A program made the position numbers and the translations under genes. Positions 52,692 to 60,327 of a stretch of 64,000 nucleotides of DNA are shown here, one piece after another; within the stretch, counting starts at the first letter, position 1, and each line of letters opens with the position of its first letter. Source of the stretch: Ruminococcus bicirculans (ex Wegman et al. 2014) (GTDB taxonomy: Bacteria; Bacillota; Clostridia; Oscillospirales; Ruminococcaceae); contig NZ_HF545616.1 of NCBI RefSeq assembly GCF_000723465.1, positions 1,922,001 to 1,986,000 on the forward strand, read 5' to 3'. A model generated the notes under the pieces. The model made no database searches, was not told the DNA's origin, and was given only the letters and a program-made list of their open reading frames with translations.

Positions 52692-54752
52692 TTACTTTCT
52701 CTTTCTTGAAACTGTAAGAGCTCCGCTGATAAGAAGTGCAAGACCTGCTACGCAAACGCCTGCTGTCGCACCTGTGTTAGGGTTAGCCGCACCTGCGTTA
52801 TTTGCTGTCTTTGATGAGCTGTCAGCCGCCTTTGATGTGTCAGCACTGCTTACTGACTCTGTGGCTGATGAAGTGGCAGAAGATGTATCCTCAGAGTTTG
52901 CAGAAGATACTGTGCTTTCGGAAGATACGTCAGATGAGCTTACAGAGCTTTCTGCTTCTGATGAAGAGCTTGGTGTCTTGAGTTCTTCAAGCTTTTCCTC
53001 TGCGGCCGTAAGAGCGTCAACATTGCCTACATATTCCTTAAGGTCGCCAAGAGCGTCATAAGCGACTCTTGCTGCCTTGATGTCATTCTCGCTGTCAAGT
53101 GTTATCTCGCCAAGATCACTGATAAGCTTCTCAACAGCCTTTACGCTGTCATAATCCTCTGCTGCAAGAACTGTTACGTTGATAGTTGTTTCAACAGGTG
53201 AAACGGCAACGCCTGTTGTGTTTGCAGCACCCTCTTTTGTCTTATCTCTGTACATACCATACTTGTATGTAACAGTAACGAAATCATCGTCTGCTGTAAG
53301 AGCTGTATCGTCGATAGTCACATAATCTGTAACGTCTTTCTTCACACCGTTTTTGAGAACTGCGTAAACCTTCAAGTCGGAAGCGTCATAAGCTTCGCCC
53401 TCTTTGCATACGGTCTTAGCATTCTCGGTCACAAGCTTTTCCACCTCTGAGCCGACAGCCATTATGTAGCCTGAATCGTTCTTGAAGTAGATAGTGCCGT
53501 TTTCGTCTGCAACAAGGTCAGCTATAGCATACTGTGCCTGAGCACCCGTTGGTGTGAAAAGTGACGGAGCTGTTTTCTTTCCGTTTACTATCTGAGCGTC
53601 AAGAACTTCTGTTACGCCCTTTTTATCCTTTACATAGCGGATAGCGCCTGCTGATGCGTTCTCTGAGAAGTAAACATAGTTATAGCCGTTCTCATTCACA
53701 ACGCCAAGACCTGAGGTCTGTGGATAGCCCTTTGTTTCTGCCTTGTATGCTATCTCAAAGCTGTCAAGGTCGATAACTGCAATAGCACTGCCCTTATAGT
53801 CGCCCCAGCCTGAGCCGTTTACGCCAACATAAGCTCTGCCGTTAAGAACTGTAGGAGTTGATGTGCTTGCGCCACCAAGTGGAATGCTGTCAAGCTTTGT
53901 GAAATTGCCCTCATCGTCTATTGTTGCCTTATAGAAATAGCCGCCGTTAGATGTGAAATAATAAGCGTCTGTATCCTTATCGTAAGAAATAGTGCTTCTT
54001 ACTCCTCCGCCTACTGTATACTCAGTATCTATAACGCTTCCTGAGTTTTTGTCAAGAGTAACTACTCTTGCAGGGTCGGTAGTGTTTGCCTTTGCATTTT
54101 CCATGCCGAGAACGACAAAATCATCAGTTGCATATGCGCCTGCCCAATAGAAACCGCTTTTGTTTGTGAATGTCCACTTTGGTGACTTCTCTTCATCTGT
54201 TGTGTCAGGATCTTCGTCCTTAACGTCTATGCAAACATACTGATCGTTTTTTCCTGAACCATCGTTGCAGAAGCCTGTGTAGATACAGCCGTCATTATAG
54301 TAGATAGGGCTTACAGACTGACCGCCAACGCTGTCCTTGTATACCCACAGCGACTCGAGGGTGTCAGCGTCAAATGCCTGAATTCCGCCGTTAAAGGCTG
54401 AGAATATCATGCCGTCTGCATAAGTAACAGGCTGGATAGCGTAGCTGTTTGTGCCTGCTCGCTGTCCAACAACTGAATCCACAACGCCCGTTTCCTTGTT
54501 CATTCTCATGAGCTTGTCGCCAGATGTATAAACGATATCATCTCCAACGATAGCCACAGGCGACGGACCATCGTTCCAGCTTTTTCCTACCTTAGTTGCC
54601 CAGTTAAGCACTGCGTTATCCGCACTGTCAGGGAGGACTGATGTTGTTACGTTGTTGTTTGTTCCGTCTGAAACAAATGCGCTTACACACACGCTCAGAC
54701 TAAGAGCAGTCGCAAGAGCGAAGCTGGCTGTTCTCAAAATTTTCTTCTTCAT
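52692..54752 (-). CDS. Secreted beta-propeller protein with cell-wall sorting signal
   Basis: This 686-residue protein has a signal peptide and a PQQ/WD-like beta-propeller region (about residues 45-450), with repeats such as DDIVYTSGDKLMRMNKETG, NGGIQAFDADTLESLWVYKD and GSAIAVIDLDSFEIAYKAET. An Ig-like domain, a small helical bundle and a Ser/Asp-rich spacer follow. The C-terminus has a sorting signal: NPNTG in place of LPXTG, a hydrophobic helix and SRKRK. Sortase anchoring is therefore likely. It is the first gene after the cobalamin riboswitch. Start 54752 has AAAGGA upstream. In Bacteroides, BtuG, a beta-propeller, binds cobalamin at the surface; the same role here would be an analogy, not demonstrated homology. 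Confidence 0.87.
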   Translation of the reverse strand: MKKKILRTASFALATALSLSVCVSAFVSDGTNNNVTTSVLPDSADNAVLNWATKVGKSWNDGPSPVAIVGDDIVYTSGDKLMRMNKETGVVDSVVGQRAGTNSYAIQPVTYADGMIFSAFNGGIQAFDADTLESLWVYKDSVGGQSVSPIYYNDGCIYTGFCNDGSGKNDQYVCIDVKDEDPDTTDEEKSPKWTFTNKSGFYWAGAYATDDFVVLGMENAKANTTDPARVVTLDKNSGSVIDTEYTVGGGVRSTISYDKDTDAYYFTSNGGYFYKATIDDEGNFTKLDSIPLGGASTSTPTVLNGRAYVGVNGSGWGDYKGSAIAVIDLDSFEIAYKAETKGYPQTSGLGVVNENGYNYVYFSENASAGAIRYVKDKKGVTEVLDAQIVNGKKTAPSLFTPTGAQAQYAIADLVADENGTIYFKNDSGYIMAVGSEVEKLVTENAKTVCKEGEAYDASDLKVYAVLKNGVKKDVTDYVTIDDTALTADDDFVTVTYKYGMYRDKTKEGAANTTGVAVSPVETTINVTVLAAEDYDSVKAVEKLISDLGEITLDSENDIKAARVAYDALGDLKEYVGNVDALTAAEEKLEELKTPSSSSEAESSVSSSDVSSESTVSSANSEDTSSATSSATESVSSADTSKAADSSSKTANNAGAANPNTGATAGVCVAGLALLISGALTVSRKRK

Positions 54753-54824
54753 TCTTTTCTGTCCTTTCGTTGATACACACTGTTCCGCCGTCAATGCACT
54801 TTTTATGAACACCCCGACCACAGC

Positions 54825-54858
54825 AAAAAATGCCTTTCCGCCGAAACGAAAAAGCATT
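54825..54858 (-). terminator. Terminator in the riboswitch leader (expression platform)
   Basis: On the minus strand AATGCTTTTTCG and CGGAAAGGCATT (plus 54847-54858 and 54829-54840) form a 12-bp stem with G-U pairs and a six-base loop, and further Ts follow. It is about 75 bases downstream of the riboswitch core and 70 before the first ATG, the place expected for ligand-dependent termination. Confidence 0.7.
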
Positions 54859-54934
54859 CTATCCGCTTTACTGCCTGCACAGCGATAAAGCAGACCGTCA
54901 TCTTCATCGCCCAAGACAGAAATAGTCAACGAAA

Positions 54935-55072
54935 ACACAGCAGATACCTGACTTATGACAGCACACAAAAAGCCTGTCAAACACAGTAATGGCGGTTGTG
55001 CAGGATTTGGACCTGCTTCCCTGACGGCAAGGCTTTTGCCCTGACACGCTCTACTCAGCTAACAACTTTTCA
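54935..55072 (-). promoter_or_regulatory. Cobalamin riboswitch
   Basis: Read on the minus strand, the leader contains the conserved cobalamin aptamer core. It has GGGAAGCAGGT (plus 55011-55021 region) with AAATCCTGCAC, then GCCATTACTGT (ending at plus 54983), and the 3' B12-box-like AAGTCAGGTATCTGC (plus 54940-54954). The order and spacing match the known cobalamin riboswitch pattern (GGGAA...GGTG.AAATCC...C.GC..CTACTGT...AGTCAGGAYACCTGC). The exact ends of the aptamer are approximate. The ligand subclass (adenosyl- or methyl/aquo-cobalamin) cannot be told. It controls the ten-gene operon downstream. Confidence 0.9.
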
Positions 55073-55104
55073 AACTGTGCTTTCTTAATATTCACATCAT
55101 GATA

Positions 55105-55133
55105 ATTATACCATATCGCTATGGATTATTCAA
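55105..55133 (-). promoter_or_regulatory. Promoter of the cobalamin-riboswitch operon
   Basis: On the minus strand TTGAAT (plus 55128-55133) and TATAAT (plus 55105-55110) are separated by 17 bases, giving a near-ideal sigma-A promoter. Transcription would start near 55098, about 25 bases before the riboswitch. Confidence 0.8.
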
Positions 55134-55229
55134 TAACCTTTTTACACCACTAATAAGTCCGATACAACGCCGTTTTTGTGGCATTTTCATAAACTCATAG
55201 ACTGAAACTTTGTTGGATATAGTTTTAGA

Positions 55230-56981
55230 CTATACCCTCAGTTTCTCCTCCAGCTCCGTGTCAGGCTTGACAGTGATAGTGTAGTTGTTTGTAAAAATAA
55301 CCATGCCCGGCTTTGAGCCGTTTGGCTTTTTCACGTTTCTTATGAAAGTGTAGTCAACGTCCACCCTGGAGGAATTTCTTCCCTTTGAGTTGCAGGCGGC
55401 GATTATTGCCGCTTCCTCTATTGTCCTGTCAGGTGGCATTTCTCCGTCGCAGGTGACGATAACGTGGCTTCCTGTGATATCCTTGACGTGGAGCCAAAGG
55501 TCAGTTTTCTCTGCTTCCTTGCAGGTGAGGCGGTCGTTCTGTTTATTGTTCCTGCCTACCCTTATTTCATATCCGTCAGAAGAACGGTATTTTATAGGCG
55601 GCAGAGCCTTTGGAGGCTTGCCCTTGAACTTTGAGCGCTTTACATAGCCCTCCTGAAAAAGCTCCTCACGAAGCTCGGCTATATCTCCCTCCGTCTGCGC
55701 CCTCGTTAGAGAATCGAAAACAGAATCCAGATACTTGACCTCCTGCTCGCCCTCTGCAATAAGCACAGTGAGCTTTTTCTCTGCGGTGTCGAGCTTTCTG
55801 TACTCCTTATAATACTTCTGAGCGTTCTGTGTTGGCGTAAGCCTTTTGTCAAGTGGTATCTTCACTGTAGGGCAGTTCTCGTCATAAAAGTCCTGCACCT
55901 CGGCATACGCCATGCCCTTTTGGAGCGCATAGAGATTTGAAGTGATAAGGTCACCGTAAATACGGTATTTTTCCCTGTCCTTACACTCTTTAAGCTCCTC
56001 ACGCTGATTTTGCACACGCCTTTGAGTTCTCTCGGAGGTGTTTATAAGAAGCTTGAAAAGGTCGTTGGCTTTCTGCTTTATTCTTGAAAGGGAGTCCCTC
56101 TCCGCATAGAAATAGTCCAGAAGAACACTTGGCGACTCAAAGCTTTTTGTCACCATGAGCGCACCATACTGCGTTATATCGCAGAAGCAGAAATCTTTGA
56201 GATTGCCCTCTTTTGTTTTCAGCACTGTGTAGACGTTAGTGCCCTCATTTATGCTGTCACGGACTTTCGAGAAATAAAACCACAGCCTGTCTGCAGTGTC
56301 TCCGCTTAGCTGTTGGGCTGTTATCTCAGCACCTCTTGCCGCAAAGAACACAGCTTCCCTTGCGAACACTGGCGAAATGCCCTCAAGCGTTTTCATTATT
56401 GCCTTTGAAAGCTCCGCCGTGGGATTTTCAGCTATCTTTGCCAAAAGCTCTTCCTTTGTGCAGTCAAGAAGATTCAGCCTTTGCTCTCTTGGGGGCAAAG
56501 TATACTGCGCACCGGGAAGAACCATTCTCACTGATGACATTTCCTGTCCCACACGCTTTATGCTGTCTATTATCCTGCCGTCCTCACGATAGAGGATAAG
56601 ATTTGAACGCCTGCCCATTATCTCCGCCGCAAGTGTGAGATTCACCCTGTCGCCCATTTCGTTGGTGGCTTCAAAGTCAAAGAAAAGTATACGCTCAAAG
56701 CCGTCCTGCCTAATGGCAGTGAGTCTGCCCCCTGCAAGATGCTTTCTCATGAGCATACAGAACATAGGCGGTGTTTTCGGATTTTCTATATCCGCCGTTG
56801 TTATATGGACCCTTGCCGAGCCTGCACCTGTGCTGAACATAAGCTTCTGCGCACCCTCTTTAGTGCGGATAGTCATTATAAGCTCCTCTCGTGAAGGCTG
56901 GTGTATCTTATCCACCCTGCCGTCAATAAGAGGGTCAAATTCTTTTCTGAGCAAGCTCAGATAGATTCCGTCCAATGCCAT
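55230..56981 (-). CDS. rqcH: NFACT family protein (RqcH / fibronectin-binding A-like)
   Basis: This 583-residue protein has the NFACT-N domain beginning LDGIYLSLLRKEFDPLIDGRVDKIHQPS, a helix-hairpin-helix and coiled-coil middle (about residues 290-430), and the NFACT-R domain with RSSDGYEIRVGRNNKQND and LWLHVKDITGSHVIV. RqcH binds obstructed 50S subunits and adds C-terminal Ala tails to stalled peptides. The older name FbpA refers to fibronectin binding seen in pathogens. It precedes no related gene on this strand; the Nif3-like gene is 16 bases upstream. Confidence 0.93.
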   Translation of the reverse strand: MALDGIYLSLLRKEFDPLIDGRVDKIHQPSREELIMTIRTKEGAQKLMFSTGAGSARVHITTADIENPKTPPMFCMLMRKHLAGGRLTAIRQDGFERILFFDFEATNEMGDRVNLTLAAEIMGRRSNLILYREDGRIIDSIKRVGQEMSSVRMVLPGAQYTLPPREQRLNLLDCTKEELLAKIAENPTAELSKAIMKTLEGISPVFAREAVFFAARGAEITAQQLSGDTADRLWFYFSKVRDSINEGTNVYTVLKTKEGNLKDFCFCDITQYGALMVTKSFESPSVLLDYFYAERDSLSRIKQKANDLFKLLINTSERTQRRVQNQREELKECKDREKYRIYGDLITSNLYALQKGMAYAEVQDFYDENCPTVKIPLDKRLTPTQNAQKYYKEYRKLDTAEKKLTVLIAEGEQEVKYLDSVFDSLTRAQTEGDIAELREELFQEGYVKRSKFKGKPPKALPPIKYRSSDGYEIRVGRNNKQNDRLTCKEAEKTDLWLHVKDITGSHVIVTCDGEMPPDRTIEEAAIIAACNSKGRNSSRVDVDYTFIRNVKKPNGSKPGMVIFTNNYTITVKPDTELEEKLRV

Positions 56982-56997
56982 TTTACTTACCTGCTTT

Positions 56998-57759
56998 TTA
57001 TATTACTTCAACTATATCCCTGTTGCTTACGGCTATCTCTACTCTCAGATCACTGAACTTGTTTTTCAGCTCACCAGCGATAAACTCGCAGAAGATATTT
57101 TCCGTATAGAAATGACCTGCGTCTATAACAGAAACGCCCATATTCTCGCCGTCTATAAAAACGTCATGCTTTACGTCACCTGTCAAAAGCACCTGACAGC
57201 CTTTTTCTGCTGCATCAGCAAGGAACGAACCGCCTGAACCTGAGCACACTCCCACACGACTTATCTCACGCTCGCCGCCGCTGAAACGGACTACTCTACA
57301 GCCGAGAACGTCCTTTGCTCTCTGTGCAAGCTCACGGACATTCATGCCGTCACACTCGCAGACATATCCACAGCCAACGCCATGCTCCTCATGCAAAGCG
57401 CTCTCGGGTTTTAGACCCAACATTTTGCAAAGCACGTCATTCATTCCGCCCTCTGCGGAGTCGAAATTTGTGTGCATGGAAAGAGCGTTCTTTCCTCCTG
57501 CCGCAAGTATCACAGCAGGGTCGTTCGGCACGAGGGTCTTTAGTCCTCTGAAAATAACAGGGTGGTGGGTGAGAACAAGGTCAAAGTCACGCTGACAGGC
57601 TTCTCTTGCCACCTCTGCGGTGCAATCCAGTGCCACCAGCACACTCCTTACCTCTGCGGACATTTCTCCCACGTTAAGACCGCTGTTGTCATAGCCCTCC
57701 TGCAGGCGGTATGGGGCTAAATCCTCTATAAAACTATAAATATCATAAACTGTCGTCAT
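56998..57759 (-). CDS. Nif3-like dinuclear metal center protein
   Basis: This 253-residue protein has the family's metal-binding features: VLTHHPVIFRG with the His pair, the LSMHTNFDSAEGGMND segment, GVCSGSGGSFL, and the late VIDAGHFYTEN with another His-Glu set. It belongs to the Nif3/YqfO/GTP cyclohydrolase-1 type 2 family of hexameric dimetal hydrolase-like proteins, whose function is not settled. Start 57759 has AAGGAG nine bases upstream. It overlaps no gene but lies 23 bases after trmK, with which it is commonly paired. Confidence 0.93.
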   Translation of the reverse strand: MTTVYDIYSFIEDLAPYRLQEGYDNSGLNVGEMSAEVRSVLVALDCTAEVAREACQRDFDLVLTHHPVIFRGLKTLVPNDPAVILAAGGKNALSMHTNFDSAEGGMNDVLCKMLGLKPESALHEEHGVGCGYVCECDGMNVRELAQRAKDVLGCRVVRFSGGEREISRVGVCSGSGGSFLADAAEKGCQVLLTGDVKHDVFIDGENMGVSVIDAGHFYTENIFCEFIAGELKNKFSDLRVEIAVSNRDIVEVI

Positions 57760-57782
57760 TTTTGTCAGCTCCTTTTTGTGTG

Positions 57783-58445
57783 TCAAAGTCTGTCAAGCTC
57801 GCTCTGTGCAAGCTTAACAAGCCTTTCTCCCAGCTCCTTTTTGTCCTCGGACTTCATCATTCCGCTGCCTGCAACAAAAATTCTTTTTGCCTGCCTTGCG
57901 ATATACTCTTTCCCCTCGCCCTCAGGCTTAACAAAGCCGAACTGCAAATATCTGTCATCACATTCATAAGACGGAGTTTTGCCTGTATACACCGCCTGCA
58001 TGACAGAATATGCAAACTGACCCTCTGTGCAGGCAAGCTCTTTTTTCACCTCAAAGCCGTTGGCATAAAGCCACTTTCTAAGCACGTCCCATTTTGTCAT
58101 AGGCTGTAAAACGAGGTTCACTCCGTTTTTCACCCACGGACATTTTTCAAGCAGTCTTGCAATAAGCTCACCGCCCATGCCCGCCATAACAACGTCCGTT
58201 ATGCCCTCTGGGTGAACATTGTCAAGTCCGTCTGAAAGCACCGTTCCAATGCGGTCTGAAAGCCCCTCACGATTGATATGCTCCTCAGCCGACTTTAGCG
58301 GCATTGGTGCAACATCACAAGCCAGAGCCTTTTTGCACATATTTTCCTTTATCATAAAGCAGGGCAGATAGCCATGATCTGTCCCCACGTCGCATACAAA
58401 ATCTCCCGTACAAAGCTTTGCACAGGTCACAAGTCTTTTATCCAA
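57783..58445 (-). CDS. trmK: tRNA (adenine(22)-N(1))-methyltransferase
   Basis: This 220-residue class I SAM methyltransferase has motif I FVCDVGTDHGYLP, DVAPMPLKSAE, and the VVMAGMGGELI motif of TrmK. It methylates adenine 22 in the D-loop of some tRNAs. The start is TTG at 58445, supported by TGGAGG six bases upstream. Pairing with the Nif3-like gene downstream is a common arrangement in Firmicutes. Confidence 0.92.
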   Translation of the reverse strand: MDKRLVTCAKLCTGDFVCDVGTDHGYLPCFMIKENMCKKALACDVAPMPLKSAEEHINREGLSDRIGTVLSDGLDNVHPEGITDVVMAGMGGELIARLLEKCPWVKNGVNLVLQPMTKWDVLRKWLYANGFEVKKELACTEGQFAYSVMQAVYTGKTPSYECDDRYLQFGFVKPEGEGKEYIARQAKRIFVAGSGMMKSEDKKELGERLVKLAQSELDRL

Positions 58446-58460
58446 AGCTTTCCTCCAAAG

Positions 58461-58502
58461 AAAAAATCGCCGCTCGCCCCCTGAAAAGGCGGCTGGGCGG
58501 CG
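58461..58502 (-). terminator. Intrinsic terminator of the DUF1858 gene
   Basis: On the minus strand CGCCGC (58497-58502) pairs with GCGGCG (58468-58473) around a GC-rich inner stem and is followed by ATTTTTT. It lies between the DUF1858 gene and trmK. Confidence 0.75.
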
Positions 58503-58519
58503 AAAATAGTTCCAAACGC

Positions 58520-58723
58520 TTATTCTGCAAAGTGCTTGTTGAGCTTTTCGAGCATTTCCTCAACAGGAACGCCATGAACAGCACAAGCCTCCTCAAGAGT
58601 TTCGCCTCTTGACGCTGGGCAGAACAGACAGTGCATACCCATTTCCATAAAGTATGGTGCTGTATTTTCATCAGCGTCCATTATATCGCCTATAATAGTA
58701 TCCTTTGTAACTGTGAATGCCAT
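58520..58723 (-). CDS. DUF1858 domain protein (hybrid-cluster-protein-associated redox disulfide domain)
   Basis: This 67-residue protein is a stand-alone DUF1858 domain with ITKDTIIGDIM-like N-terminus (here VTKDTIIGDIMDADENTAPY) and a Cys-x2-Cys in GMHCLFCPASRGETLEEACA. Family members are linked to hybrid cluster protein and nitrosative or redox stress, probably by a reactive disulfide. No hybrid cluster protein gene is nearby. GGAGG precedes the ATG. A separate terminator follows, so it is monocistronic. Confidence 0.9.
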   Translation of the reverse strand: MAFTVTKDTIIGDIMDADENTAPYFMEMGMHCLFCPASRGETLEEACAVHGVPVEEMLEKLNKHFAE

Positions 58724-58901
58724 TTTATATTCCTCCTATCATGATAGACCACGCACCGCAAACGCTTTGCGTTATACCTATATTATAACCAATCCTGCGA
58801 AAAAAAGCAAGTCTTTTTTATGGCAATACCTCACAAAGATCGTGCGTCAGATGCGTAGTCAAATTTTTTTGTCAGATTTTTGTGCGGTGTTGCCTTATAT
58901 A

Positions 58902-60071
58902 TTATAATGTATCTCCCTTATCAACATTTATAACAGCGTTGTATCTTCCGTCAAATTCTGTGAGCCGTTTTGATATTTTTGCTTTTACCTCGCTGTCTGA
59001 AAGTCTGAAATCAAAAGGCACTACCACGTCAAAGATAAGATTTTCACGGTTTTCTCCCTTTGTCATTCTGAAATCGTGTATGCTAAGGCATTGGTCGATA
59101 GACTTCACAACGTCTGTTACTATCTTTTTAGTTTCGATAGTTTGCTCGTCATGATCTGCCACCGGATCCATATGTATAGACACTGCGCAGTGATATTTTT
59201 CTTTCATGCTATCCTCAAGATCGTCTATAAGCTCATGAGCCGCCATAAAGTCCATTTCACATGGCACTTCAGCATGAAAGGAGATAACGGTATTCCCTAC
59301 GCCATAATCATGTATGAGCAGATCATGGATACCGATTATCTCAGGAAAGCTCGTTGCGGTATCAACAATATCCTGAACGAACTCCTTATCGGGCTTTGAG
59401 CCGAGAAGCGGCGAAACGCTGTCCTTACAGGTCATGAAGCCTGAGCGGAAGATAAAGAGAGCAACGAGAACGCCCATATAGCCGTCTATGTTTATGCCCG
59501 TGAACGCAGAGAATACCATTGCAAGCATAACAGCTCCTGTTGCGGCGCAATCGGAAAGGCTGTCAGCGGCAGAGGCGAAAAGCGAGGTGGAGTTTATCTT
59601 CTTGCCAAGCTTTCTATAGAAATACCACATCCAAAGCTTCACAGCCACAGAGCAGCCAAGTATCACAAAGGTCATTACCGAGAAAGCAAGCTTATCGTGG
59701 GCAAAGATCTTTGAAAAAGAAGATTTTCCAAGCTCAATGCTCATCATCATTATAATAAACGAAATGACAAGACCTGAGATATACTCCATTCTGCCATGAC
59801 CGAAAGGGTGATCTTCGTCTGCGGCTTTGGCTGCCATTTTAAATCCCACCAGCGACATTATAGACGAGCCTGCGTCGGACAAGTTATTGAAGGCGTCCGC
59901 CATAACGGACACAGCCCCTGACACAAATCCTGCAATAAGCTTACCGAGGAAAAGCATGATATTAAGGACTATACCAGTACATGAGCCTAGGTAGCCATAT
60001 TTTTTTCGGACGTTTTTATCTTTCACGTTATCTCTGTCTTTTATAAATAATCTTATAAGAAGTGCTGACAT
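58902..60071 (-). CDS. Cation diffusion facilitator family transporter
   Basis: This 389-residue protein has six predicted transmembrane helices and a cytoplasmic C-terminal metal-binding domain. Typical CDF motifs are VMADAFNNLSDAGSS in helix II and HPFGHGRMEY, with the helix V SAADSLSDCAATG motif. The metal-site residues in helices II and V read D-N and D-D-type (DAFNN, DSLSDC), closer to Mn/Fe than Zn transporters, but selectivity cannot be fixed from this. GGGGA precedes the ATG. No other gene shares its transcript. Confidence 0.92.
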   Translation of the reverse strand: MSALLIRLFIKDRDNVKDKNVRKKYGYLGSCTGIVLNIMLFLGKLIAGFVSGAVSVMADAFNNLSDAGSSIMSLVGFKMAAKAADEDHPFGHGRMEYISGLVISFIIMMMSIELGKSSFSKIFAHDKLAFSVMTFVILGCSVAVKLWMWYFYRKLGKKINSTSLFASAADSLSDCAATGAVMLAMVFSAFTGINIDGYMGVLVALFIFRSGFMTCKDSVSPLLGSKPDKEFVQDIVDTATSFPEIIGIHDLLIHDYGVGNTVISFHAEVPCEMDFMAAHELIDDLEDSMKEKYHCAVSIHMDPVADHDEQTIETKKIVTDVVKSIDQCLSIHDFRMTKGENRENLIFDVVVPFDFRLSDSEVKAKISKRLTEFDGRYNAVINVDKGDTL

Positions 60072-60244
60072 ATGAATATCCCCTTTTGTTTACCAAAGTA
60101 AACTTATAAGTTTATCTACTATTATAACACATAATATTACAAAATCAAGTGCAAATGCTTATTTATATGGATATTCGCCGCAGCAGGCAATATGCAGCCA
60201 CTTATTTCTCATCTCAACCACATAATAAAATTTTCTTTTCACTA

Positions 60245-60295
60245 TTGAAAAAATTTGTGCAGTGTGCTATAATAGTCATTGGCGTTAATCGTTTA
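60245..60295 (+). promoter_or_regulatory. Endoglucanase promoter with candidate operator
   Basis: TTGAAA (60245-60250), 17 bases and TATAAT (60268-60273) form the promoter. GTTAATCGTTTA at 60284-60295 follows at the expected transcription start. The identical 12 bases lie in the same place in the epimerase-like gene's promoter. ATGTAAACG, read on the other strand, matches the half-site of LacI-type cellulose regulators such as GlyR3. Confidence 0.65.
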
Positions 60296-60327
60296 CATAC
60301 GCAAAAAGGAAAGAGGTTATATAAAAA

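Noticed and set aside
54980-55070. tRNA-like segment with CAGGTCCAAATCCTG resembling a T-arm
   Set aside because: The segment fits the conserved cobalamin riboswitch core on the minus strand, together with the GGGAA, TACTGT and B12-box elements and a promoter. No acceptor stem or anticodon arm can be formed.
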